Assembly (NCBI GenBank): GCA_041675285.1
Contig: JBAYTZ010000016.1
Coordinates: 1-64,000 of the forward strand
DNA from: Candidatus Delongbacteria bacterium
GTDB taxonomy: Bacteria; CAIWAD01
DNA: 64,000 bases
Reading direction: 5' to 3'
Made by a program: the position numbers and the translations under genes. This document shows positions 49,288-56,644 of this stretch, piece after piece. Position 1 is the first letter of the stretch; each line of letters begins with the position of its first letter. The notes beneath the pieces were generated by a model, which was not told the origin of the DNA, did no database searches, and saw only the letters and a list, made by a program, of their open reading frames with translations.

Positions 49288-51444
49288 CTACTTCACCAGG
49301 GCCAGTTTCGTCAGCGCCGTGCGGCCCTCGGCCTCCAGGCGCGCGAAGTAAATGCCGCTGGCCAGGGCGGACCCGTCGAAAGTGATCTCATGGTGGCCGG
49401 CGGCGAAGTCCCCGGCGGCGGGCAGCGCCACCTCGCGCCCCAGCAGATCGAACACCGCCAACCGCACGGCACCCGGCCGCTCCAGAGTGAAGGAGAGGCG
49501 TGTGACCGGATTGAAGGGATTGGGCGCGGCGGCGAGGGTCAGGGCACGGGGCCGCACGGGCGCGGGCTCCACGGGCAGGACGCTGTCGTCCAGCCACACC
49601 CGGGCGCCGGCGCCGGGCAGGGACACGGCCAGGCGCCCGGCCACCTCGTCGTCGGAGAGGGCCAGCAACCCCGCACCCCAGCCCAGCTGCTGCCCGGTGC
49701 GCAGCCAGCCCTGCTGCGGATCGAACCGGTAGGTGTGGAGGAAGGTGGTGCCGGGGGTCTCCATGTCCCAGGACTCCAGCATGAACAGGGCGAGGCGTTC
49801 CGTTCCCCCGCGCACCACCGCGATCCAGACATCCTCCGGCAGGGTTTGATTCAGCAGGAGAACCGGCTGCGTGGGGTCGGTGGCGTCGTAGGTCTTCAGC
49901 TGCAGGATGGCATTCCGGAACACGGCGACAACGAGCCGGTGGCCCACGAAATCAAAGGACCAGCTGTCGTCGGGCAGCAGGGCTCCCAGTTCCAACTGGT
50001 CCGCGCTCAACCGGAACAGCTGGATGCCTCCGCTGGCCAGATTTGCGGCCGCCACGTTGCCGTTGCCGCGCGCATCCAGGAAGGTCAGACCCGGAATCAC
50101 GAGGTGATCCACGAAGCGCGGTTCCGTCGGCGTGCTCAGGTCCCACAGGGCGAGGGTGTCGTTGTCGTAGGTGAGGGCCCAGGGCTCGCACAGGGTGAGT
50201 CCCAGATGGGACGAAGTGGGCAGCGTGGCCACCACTTGCCCTTCCTCGCCTACCGGCCAGCGGATGACGGCGGTTCCCTGTGGAACCTGGGCCAGGATCA
50301 GCTCGCTGCCCGCGTCCAGGAACGAGCCGGCACCCAGTTCCAGGCTGCCCACCTGTTCCAGGCCTTCCTCCGTGGAGCGCAGCATGTACAACTTGTCCTG
50401 GCGGACCATGAGGCGTTCCCCGGCCCAGGCCAGCGCCAGGATCGGACCCGGCGCGGCCAGGCTGCGCACGGGGACGAGATCTCCTGTGGTGTCCAGCCAC
50501 GTGCTGCGGGACCGACCCGTCACCAGCAGCTGGCCCGGCAGGACCTGGGCGTCCTGGCCGCCCGGCACGCCCAGGCGCTGGGTCACCTCCAGCATGGGAT
50601 CCGCCTGGGGATCCACCCGGACCTGAAAGAGGCTGTCGACCTGGCTCACCCAACCGAGCTGGCCTGCCGCCGCCAGGGTGGAGGCCCGAACGCGGAAGGG
50701 CAGGGACGCCACGCGCTGCCAACTGGGTGGGCCCACCCAATCCAGCGTGCCGCCTCCGCCCCCGATCAGCACGCCGCCCGCCACGCCGGCCGCACCGCCG
50801 CTTAGCCAATCCCAGCCGATGTCGTCGATTGGATAGATGTCCGTGGACTGGCCCAGGGAATCCAACTGCATGTGGAAACCTCCTGGGCTGAGTTCCCCGG
50901 CTTGTTCACAGCTGGGGTTGAGCTCCCCCACCAGATGCCCGTCCACACTGGCGGCGAAGTTTCCGCCCCAGATGGAGGCCGGAGGCAGGCCCTCCCCGAG
51001 GACGTGCGGCAACAACACGGGGGAGCGGGGCTCCGTCATGTCCACCAGCCGCACCTCGCCCTGACCCATGGGCAGGAGCAGGTTGCCGTGCCGGAGCAAT
51101 TGGGTGGCGCAGTTGCCGGCGTCCAGGTCCCAGATGGGCGAACGCCAGTCCTCGGCAAGATCGCGCGCCTCCAGCACGCCGTCTTCCCGCAGCACGAGCA
51201 GCAGGCCGTCCCACTCCAGCAGATCCACGGGCGGACTGTCCAGGACCTGACCGTCCACCGGCAAGGGCGGATCACTGGTCAGATCCCAGCGCTCCAGCAC
51301 GCGACCATAGTTGCGGATGAGTTCGTCATCCACCTGCAGGGCGGCGCGGGTGGCGTCCACGGGCCAGTCGCCCAGGGGAACCAGCTCGGCGGCGACGGGG
51401 AGCGCAGTCAGCACTCCGAACAGAATGGCAGGAAATCGGAACAT
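49288..51444 (-). CDS. Secreted propeller-like protein with FlgD-Ig C-terminal domain, paralogue 3
   Basis: A 718-aa protein, first gene of the operon. Signal peptide (MFRFPAILFGVLTALPVAAE), the shared N-terminal block (LVPLGDWPVDATRAALQVDD; SPPVDLLEWDGLLLVLREDG; NCATQLLRHGNLLLPMG), a propeller-like middle (VDMTEPRSPVLLPHVLGEGL; LALWDLSTPTEPRFVDHLVI) and a C-terminal domain near-identical to paralogue 2 except ALPAAGDFAAGHHEITFDGS. GGAGG precedes ATG 51444. An IR-bearing repeat element lies immediately upstream (51578-51742), so the operon promoter must be within about 130 bp or read through that element. Confidence 0.82.
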   Translation of the reverse strand: MFRFPAILFGVLTALPVAAELVPLGDWPVDATRAALQVDDELIRNYGRVLERWDLTSDPPLPVDGQVLDSPPVDLLEWDGLLLVLREDGVLEARDLAEDWRSPIWDLDAGNCATQLLRHGNLLLPMGQGEVRLVDMTEPRSPVLLPHVLGEGLPPASIWGGNFAASVDGHLVGELNPSCEQAGELSPGGFHMQLDSLGQSTDIYPIDDIGWDWLSGGAAGVAGGVLIGGGGGTLDWVGPPSWQRVASLPFRVRASTLAAAGQLGWVSQVDSLFQVRVDPQADPMLEVTQRLGVPGGQDAQVLPGQLLVTGRSRSTWLDTTGDLVPVRSLAAPGPILALAWAGERLMVRQDKLYMLRSTEEGLEQVGSLELGAGSFLDAGSELILAQVPQGTAVIRWPVGEEGQVVATLPTSSHLGLTLCEPWALTYDNDTLALWDLSTPTEPRFVDHLVIPGLTFLDARGNGNVAAANLASGGIQLFRLSADQLELGALLPDDSWSFDFVGHRLVVAVFRNAILQLKTYDATDPTQPVLLLNQTLPEDVWIAVVRGGTERLALFMLESWDMETPGTTFLHTYRFDPQQGWLRTGQQLGWGAGLLALSDDEVAGRLAVSLPGAGARVWLDDSVLPVEPAPVRPRALTLAAAPNPFNPVTRLSFTLERPGAVRLAVFDLLGREVALPAAGDFAAGHHEITFDGSALASGIYFARLEAEGRTALTKLALVK

Positions 51445-51577
51445 GGCACGACCTCCGCTGTCAGAAATGGAGAGAGGTTCATCTTTGGGGGGGGAGTGAC
51501 GAGGGGAAGAACCGCACGAGCCGTGCCAGATGAGAACAAGACCGTCATCCTGACGCGGCCGGAATCCTGTGGACAGG
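51445..51577. promoter_or_regulatory. Leader of the tandem secreted-protein operon
   Basis: 133 bp between paralogue 3 and the inverted-repeat element. No convincing -35/-10 pair is visible; GC content drops modestly around 51530-51560. It holds the ribosome binding site of paralogue 3 and probably its promoter. Confidence 0.35.
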
Positions 51578-51742
51578 CGAGGCGAAGCCAACTCCCTTCC
51601 CCCACGCCCCGTGGGGGAAGGCGTCGCGCAGCGACGGGGGATGGGGGCAATGGGACGTGAGTTCCCCCATCCCTTCGCGCCCGACATCCGTCGGTCGCGC
51701 CTTCCCCCACGGGGCGTGGGGGAAGGGAGTGGCTTCGCCTCG
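51578..51742. repeat. MITE-like element with ~45-bp terminal inverted repeats, copy A
   Basis: The left arm (51578-51623, CGAGGCGAAGCCAACTCCCT then TCCCCCACGCCCCGTGGGGG) and right arm (51698-51742) are near-perfect inverted repeats differing by one indel. Each arm has its own hairpin CTTCCCCCAC-GCCCC-GTGGGGGAAG. The core reads GATGGGGGCAATGGGACGTG and GCGCCCGACATCCGTCGGTC. The same element, in reverse orientation, lies at 52463-52616 on the other side of the SRPBCC gene. Confidence 0.88.
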
Positions 51743-51799
51743 TCCAGACGAACACCACTGGGATGCGAATTGGATGCGATCCTGCCAAGGAGAAGGGGC

Positions 51800-52321
51800 T
51801 CAGGGCCGTTCGGCGGCGTCCTTCAGGGACTCCAACCCCTGCTCGAACATCGGCCCGATCATCTTCCCCGCCAGCAGGGCGAAGTAGGGGCCCACCCCGG
51901 GCATGTCCATCTCGCCGTCCATGCTCCAGCTCAGCACCAGCGTGCCGTTCGGGCCGGGCTCGGCGCTCATGACGGAGTGGTTGGGCGTGGGGCTGTCGGC
52001 GAAGAACACGTCGTACTCCACCCGGCCGGGCTGCACGCGGGTCAGCTCCAGCCGACCGCCGCCGTTCTTGTCCGTCCAGCTCTGGCTGGCGCCCGGGCCG
52101 GAGGTGACGGCTCCCAGCGTGGTGACGATGGTGCTGTCCGCCTTCTCCCAGGGCGACCATTCGGGCCAGCGCGTCAGGTCATCCAAGAGCGGCTGAACGC
52201 GCTCCAGCGACGCCGTAGTGCCCAGGCTGCGCTCGATGTAGTAGCGGTCTGGCAGCACGAAGCCGCCCAGCACCAGCAGGCCGATCAGGACGGCCAAGGC
52301 AAGGAGAATCTTCTTTCCCAT
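51800..52321 (-). CDS. SRPBCC-family (polyketide cyclase-like) protein
   Basis: A 173-aa protein with an N-terminal membrane anchor (KILLALAVLIGLLVLGGFVL) followed by a START/SRPBCC ligand-binding fold: YYIERSLGTTASLERVQPLL then RWPEWSPWEKADST, DKNGGGRLELTRVQPG and the C-terminal helix MFEQGLESLKDAAERP. Such proteins bind hydrophobic ligands; the ligand is unknown. AAGGAAG precedes ATG 52321. The gene lies between two inverted copies of the ~160-bp element. Confidence 0.83.
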   Translation of the reverse strand: MGKKILLALAVLIGLLVLGGFVLPDRYYIERSLGTTASLERVQPLLDDLTRWPEWSPWEKADSTIVTTLGAVTSGPGASQSWTDKNGGGRLELTRVQPGRVEYDVFFADSPTPNHSVMSAEPGPNGTLVLSWSMDGEMDMPGVGPYFALLAGKMIGPMFEQGLESLKDAAERP

Positions 52322-52392
52322 CCGGGTCTTCCTTTCATCGCAATTGTGCGTGGCTGGTTTTGATTCTCCCGCATGTTCGCCAATCCGCGGCA

Positions 52393-52412
52393 GTGGGGGA
52401 AGGGAATTCATC
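52393..52412. repeat. Possible fragment of the same inverted-repeat element
   Basis: GTGGGGGAAGGGAATTCATC resembles the outer end of elements A and B (GTGGGGGAAGGGA). It may be a degraded third copy next to copy B. Confidence 0.4.
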
Positions 52413-52462
52413 AACAGCCGAGTGCCCCCTTTCCCGGCGCAGCATGAGGTCCCGAGGAAGTG

Positions 52463-52616
52463 CGAGGCGAAGCCAATTCCCTTCCCCCACGCCCCGTGGG
52501 GGAAGGCGCGACCGACGGATGTCGGGCGCGATGGGATAGGGGAACTCAGCACTTGCGGCCCCCATCCCCTGCCGCTGCGCGGCACCTTCCCCCGCCGGGG
52601 GCGAGGGAAGGGAATC
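52463..52616. repeat. MITE-like inverted-repeat element, copy B (opposite orientation to A)
   Basis: The left arm 52463-52508 is nearly identical to the arms of copy A. The core (CGACCGACGGATGTCGGGCG, then CGATGGGATAGGGGAACTCA) is the reverse complement of copy A's core. The right arm has diverged (CCTTCCCCCGCCGGGGGCGA). It lies in the 492-bp gap before the hydrogenase operon, ahead of its AT-rich promoter region. Confidence 0.85.
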
Positions 52617-52671
52617 AGGCGCCGCCACCGAACCAATCCCTCCGCCTCCGGCTTGCTTTTCGAGGTTTTAC

Positions 52672-52687
52672 TGTTAATATTTCAACA
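52672..52687 (+). promoter_or_regulatory. Rex-like operator in the hyd promoter region
   Basis: TGTTAA-TATT-TCAACA lies in a short AT-rich patch 127 bp before hydC. It differs at one base of the twelve arm positions from a perfect TGTTAA-N4-TTAACA, the core of the redox regulator Rex consensus. Rex is known in other anaerobes to repress fermentative and hydrogenase genes when NADH is low. No rex gene is in the window. Confidence 0.5.
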
Positions 52688-52813
52688 TGAATTGAGCGTC
52701 GGGGAGCCCAGCGGGCTGACCGGCCTTTCGGGCTCCGGGCCGTGGCACGGTCGCCCCCATGAACCGAACCATCCGTTCCGGCGCTGCCGGGGCGACGACA
52801 ACAGGAGTGCGTC

Positions 52814-53389
52814 ATGCTGGTATTGGAGCGCGAGGGCCTGGGCCGGCTGATCCGCGAGCTCTGCGACCGTCACGGCCGCAGCCGCCCGGCTCTGCTGCCC
52901 ATCCTGCAAGAGCTGCAGGAGACCCAGGGCTGGATCTCGGACTACGCCATGCAGGAGGTGGCCCGGCACCTGGACATCCACCCGGTGGAAGTCTATTCGG
53001 TCATCACCTTCTATGCCTTCCTCAACAGCGAGAAGAAGGGCCGCTTCGTGATCCGGCTCTGCCGCACCATCTCCTGCGACATGCGAGACAAGGATCGCGT
53101 GGCCCGGCAGCTGGAGCAGGAGTTGGGCATCAAGTTCGGCCAGACCACGGCCGACGGCCGCTTCACGCTGGAGTGGACCAATTGCATGGGCATGTGCGAC
53201 CAGGGTCCGGCGCTGATGGTCAACAAGCAGATCTTCACGCAGATCAGCCCGCAGCGGGCCCACGAGATCATCGAGTCCTGCCGGCGGATCTACGCGCTCT
53301 ATCCGGAGCGCAGCGAGGACACGGCCCTGGAGGCGGCGGGCGCCGTCCGGGTTCAGGCGGGCCAGGCGGCCCTGGAGGCGCGCTCATGA
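52814..53389 (+). CDS. hydC: [FeFe]-hydrogenase gamma subunit (NuoE/HydC-like)
   Basis: A 191-aa thioredoxin-fold subunit that carries one [2Fe-2S] cluster. RPALLPILQELQETQGWISD and VYSVITFYAFLNSEKKGRFV are typical of the NuoE family. Cluster ligands are CRTISC and NCMGMCDQGPALMV. It relays electrons between the flavin subunit HydB and the hydrogenase HydA. CAGGAG precedes ATG 52814. It overlaps hydB by four bases (ATGA). The C-terminal ~30 residues (SEDTALEAAGAVRVQAGQAA) are a poorly conserved tail. Confidence 0.93.
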   Translation: MLVLEREGLGRLIRELCDRHGRSRPALLPILQELQETQGWISDYAMQEVARHLDIHPVEVYSVITFYAFLNSEKKGRFVIRLCRTISCDMRDKDRVARQLEQELGIKFGQTTADGRFTLEWTNCMGMCDQGPALMVNKQIFTQISPQRAHEIIESCRRIYALYPERSEDTALEAAGAVRVQAGQAALEARS

Positions 53390-54570
53390 GCAGCAAGAAC
53401 CATCCCTCCATCCTCTTCCGCGAGAGCCAGCCGGACGAGGGGCTGAAGAAGGCCCTGGGCCTCAAGCGCGTGGACGTGATCAGCATGGTGCGCGAGTCCG
53501 GCCTGCGCGGCCGCGGCGGCGCCGGCTTCCCCACGGGCGTCAAGTGGAACTTCGCCGCCCTGGCCCAGGACGAGACCAAGTACGTGGTCTGCAACGCCGA
53601 CGAGGGCGAGCCCGGCACCTTCAAGGACCGCGTGCTGCTCACGGAGCGCGCCGACCTGGTGCTGGAGGGCATGACCATTGCCGGGCGCACCATCGGCGCT
53701 CAGGAAGGCATCATCTACCTGCGCGGGGAGTACGACTACCTGCGCCGCCACCTGGAAGCGGTCATCGCCCGCCGCGAGCAGGCCAACCTGCTGGGCGACG
53801 ACATTCTGGGCACCGCCGGCTTCAGTTTCCGCATCCACGTGCACATGGGCGCCGGCGCCTACATTTGCGGCGAGGAGACGGCGCTGATCGAGTCGATGGA
53901 AGGCCACCGCGGCGAGCCGCGCAACCGACCGCCCTTCCCGGTGAACACGGGCTACATGGGCCATCCCACCGTGGTGAACAACGTCGAGACCTTCGCCCTG
54001 GCCGCCCGCGTGCTGGCATTGGGCGCCGAGACCTTCGCCAAGGTCGGCCCCGCCAGTTCCACCGGCACCAAGCTGTTCAGCGTGAGCGGCGACTGCACGC
54101 GGCCGGGCGTCTACGAACTGCCCATGGGCCTGACCATCGAGGAGTTGCTGCGCGAGGTGGGCGGCGAGGATGCCAAGGCCGTCCAGGTGGGCGGCGCCTC
54201 GGGCACCTGCGTGCCGCGAAAGGCCTTCACCCGGCGTCTGGCCTTCGACGACGCTTCGACGGGCGGCTCGATCATCGTCTTCGGCCCGCAGCGCGACATG
54301 CTGCGCGTGGCCCGGAACTTCATGGAGTTCTTCGACGAGGAATCCTGCGGACAATGCACGCCTTGTCGCCGCGGCAATCGCGTGCTGCTGGAAGGCATCG
54401 AGAAACTCGAACAGGGCGTGTGCACGCTGACCTACATGTCCGAGCTGAAGGCCCTGGGGGAGAGCATGCAGCTCGCCTCCAAGTGCGGACTGGGACAATC
54501 CAGCCCCAACGCCTTCCTGTCGATCGTGGAGCATTTCAAGGACGAGATCCTGGCCCGGCAGACGGCCTGA
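53386..54570 (+). CDS. hydB: [FeFe]-hydrogenase beta subunit, NuoF core (short HydB)
   Basis: A 394-aa flavoprotein equivalent to the NuoF core. GLRGRGGAGFPTGVKWNFAA (FMN/NADH site), VCNADEGEPGTFKDRVLL, GAYICGEETALIESMEG and the [4Fe-4S] ligands SCGQCTPCRRG, with the fourth Cys in SKCGLG. It oxidises NADH or reduces NAD+. HydB of electron-bifurcating hydrogenases has an N-terminal [2Fe-2S] domain and a C-terminal ferredoxin domain and is about 600 residues; both are missing here (start SSKNHPSILFRESQPDEGLK, end FKDEILARQTA). hydA follows 14 bp downstream. A stand-alone ferredoxin-independent NADH hydrogenase is the simplest reading, but loss of those domains could be lineage-specific. Confidence 0.92.
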   Translation: MSSKNHPSILFRESQPDEGLKKALGLKRVDVISMVRESGLRGRGGAGFPTGVKWNFAALAQDETKYVVCNADEGEPGTFKDRVLLTERADLVLEGMTIAGRTIGAQEGIIYLRGEYDYLRRHLEAVIARREQANLLGDDILGTAGFSFRIHVHMGAGAYICGEETALIESMEGHRGEPRNRPPFPVNTGYMGHPTVVNNVETFALAARVLALGAETFAKVGPASSTGTKLFSVSGDCTRPGVYELPMGLTIEELLREVGGEDAKAVQVGGASGTCVPRKAFTRRLAFDDASTGGSIIVFGPQRDMLRVARNFMEFFDEESCGQCTPCRRGNRVLLEGIEKLEQGVCTLTYMSELKALGESMQLASKCGLGQSSPNAFLSIVEHFKDEILARQTA

Positions 54571-54584
54571 GGACCGGAGGAAGC

Positions 54585-56516
54585 ATGAACACCGAAAGCA
54601 GAATGAATCCCGATACCAGCCGGGCGCCTGTCTCACAGAAGCCCCAGGTGATCCACCCCCACTCCAACGAGGGGGACGTGGGCGCGCTGGTGCGCGTGAA
54701 CATCGACGACCAGGAGATCAAGGTGCCGCTGGGCACCACCATCCTGGAAGCGGCCAAGCGGCTGGGCATCCACATCCCCACGCTGTGTCACCACGCCGAC
54801 CTGTGCAGCGCGGGCCTCTGCCGCGTCTGCGTGGTGGAGGTGGAGGGCATGCGCACGCTGCAGGCCAGCTGCGCCTACCCCATCAGCAGCCCCATGACCA
54901 TCAAGACCCACACCCGCAAGGTGCGCAACGCCCGGCGGCACATCGTCGACCTGCTGCTCTCCGAACACGTGGGCGAGTGCTACACATGCTTCCGCAACAA
55001 CAATTGCGAGCTGCAGTCGCTCTCCAAGGAAATGGGCGTGACCCACTTCCGCTTCGGTCAGCGCACGGAGCACCACCACAAGCCGGACAACAGCAGCTAC
55101 AGCGTGGTGCGCGACATGGACAAGTGCGTGCTGTGCCGCCGCTGCGTGCGCACGTGCATCGACCTGCAGGAGGTGGGCGTGCTGGAGGCCTGCCACCGCG
55201 GCAGCGAGACGGCCATCGAGACCTTCCACGACAAGCCGCTGGGCGAGGTGGTTTGCATCAACTGCGGGCAGTGCATCAACCGCTGCCCCACCGGCGCCCT
55301 GCGCGCCAATGATCCCACCGAGCAGATCTGGCACCTGATCGACGATCCCACCAAGCACGTGGTGATCCAGACCGCCCCGGCGCCGCGCGCGGCCATCGGC
55401 GAGTGTTTCGGCTGCGCGCCGGGCACGCCGCTGACCTTCGAGATGAACACGGCCCTGCGGCTCTGCGGCTTCGACAAGGCCTTCGACACGAACTTCACAG
55501 CCGACCTGACCATCATCGAAGAGGGCACGGAGCTGCTGCTGCGCCTCCATCGGGCGCTGGTCCAGGGCGACAAGGAGGCCGCGCTGCCGCAGTTCACCAG
55601 CTGCTCGCCGGGCTGGGTCAAGTACCTCGAGCACTTCTATCCCGAGTACATCCCGAACCTCTCCAGCGCCAAGAGCCCGCAGCAGATGTTCGGCGCGGTG
55701 ATCAAGACCTACTACGCCCAGCTGCACGGCATCGACCCCAAGGACATCGTCACCGTGGCCCTGATGCCCTGCAGCGCCAAGAAGTACGAATGCAACCGGC
55801 CGGAGATGGTGGACAGCGGGCACAAGGACGTGGACTTCGGCCTGACCACCCGCGAGCTGGCGCAGATGTTCCAGGAGGCGGGAATCGACCTGCCCAACCT
55901 GCCCAAGTCCGAATTCGACGATCCTTTCGGCACGGCCACGGGCTCGGGCGTGATCTTCGGCGCCACGGGCGGCGTGATGGAGGCGGCCCTGCGCACGGTG
56001 ATCGAGGTGGTCTGCGGCATCCAGGTGGAGAACCTCTTCGATCACGCGGACATCATCCCCCTGCGCGGCTTCGACGGCATCCGCTACGTCGAGCTGCCCA
56101 TCAAGGACGTGGGTCCGGTGATCCCGATGTTCAAGCCCCTGGTGGACAGCTGGAGCTGGCTCAAGGGCGCCACGCTGAAGGTGGCCGTGGCCCACGGCAC
56201 CGCCAACGCCAAGAAGGTGATGGACGACATCAAGGCCGGCGGCCGGCTCAGCGAGTGCCACTTCATCGAGTTCATGGGTTGCCCGGGCGGCTGTATCGGC
56301 GGCGGCGGCCAACCCATCCCCACCTCCCCGGAGATCCGCGCGGCGCGCGCCAAGGCCATCTACGGCGAGGATTCGTCCTACAAGATTCGCAAGTCGCACG
56401 AGAACCCGGCCGTGCTGGAGCTCTACACCAAGTTCCTCACGGACGGTCCCTGCGGCCATCTCAGCCACAAACTGCTGCACACCCACTACCAGGCGCGCGG
56501 CCGCTTCATGGCCTGA
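54585..56516 (+). CDS. hydA: [FeFe]-hydrogenase catalytic subunit (group A, HydA)
   Basis: A 643-aa catalytic subunit. N-terminal [2Fe-2S] ferredoxin (HADLCSAGLCRVCVVEVEG with a downstream Cys), the His-Cys [4Fe-4S] motif H128-x3-C132-x2-C135-x5-C141, two [4Fe-4S] motifs (CVLCRRCVRTC and CINCGQCINRCP), then the H-cluster domain: L1 TSCSPGW (Cys340), L2 MPCSAKKYE (Cys396) and L3 EFMGCPGGCIGGGGQP (Cys566, Cys570), and the small-subunit-like C-terminus. All H-cluster Cys ligands are present. GGAGG precedes ATG 54585. An intrinsic terminator follows at 56525, so hydCBA is one transcript separate from the maturases. Confidence 0.97.
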   Translation: MNTESRMNPDTSRAPVSQKPQVIHPHSNEGDVGALVRVNIDDQEIKVPLGTTILEAAKRLGIHIPTLCHHADLCSAGLCRVCVVEVEGMRTLQASCAYPISSPMTIKTHTRKVRNARRHIVDLLLSEHVGECYTCFRNNNCELQSLSKEMGVTHFRFGQRTEHHHKPDNSSYSVVRDMDKCVLCRRCVRTCIDLQEVGVLEACHRGSETAIETFHDKPLGEVVCINCGQCINRCPTGALRANDPTEQIWHLIDDPTKHVVIQTAPAPRAAIGECFGCAPGTPLTFEMNTALRLCGFDKAFDTNFTADLTIIEEGTELLLRLHRALVQGDKEAALPQFTSCSPGWVKYLEHFYPEYIPNLSSAKSPQQMFGAVIKTYYAQLHGIDPKDIVTVALMPCSAKKYECNRPEMVDSGHKDVDFGLTTRELAQMFQEAGIDLPNLPKSEFDDPFGTATGSGVIFGATGGVMEAALRTVIEVVCGIQVENLFDHADIIPLRGFDGIRYVELPIKDVGPVIPMFKPLVDSWSWLKGATLKVAVAHGTANAKKVMDDIKAGGRLSECHFIEFMGCPGGCIGGGGQPIPTSPEIRAARAKAIYGEDSSYKIRKSHENPAVLELYTKFLTDGPCGHLSHKLLHTHYQARGRFMA

Positions 56517-56524
56517 ATTTCCCG

Positions 56525-56557
56525 ACCCGGAGTCCAGCAGGGCTCCGGGTTTTTTTG
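56525..56557 (+). terminator. Intrinsic terminator of hydCBA
   Basis: 8-bp stem ACCCGGAG / CTCCGGGT with a 10-nt loop and an eight-T run (56550-56557) right after the hydA stop. Strong signature. Confidence 0.95.
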
Positions 56558-56644
56558 CCTGAATCACCGATCCGGATGTGGGAGTTGCCCCGCATCCTCG
56601 CAGCGCCTACGTTGCAGGCGTCAATTGGCCCGCGGGCCGGGAGC

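Noticed and set aside
52322..52636. ~105-residue extension of the SRPBCC protein through element B
   Set aside because: It translates the inverted-repeat element (Pro/Arg-rich GEGA-type sequence) rather than a protein domain; ATG 52321 with AAGGAAG gives a normal membrane anchor.
52759..53385. Possible N-terminal extension of HydB read from upstream in the same frame
   Set aside because: The extension overlaps the hydC gene in another frame and its translation is low-complexity; the ATGA overlap at 53386 and the NuoF-like start support the short HydB.
54633..56567. A 644-codon antisense frame under hydA
   Set aside because: Shadow of the hydA coding frame. The plus strand carries all H-cluster motifs; the antisense translation is compositionally biased and has no family match.
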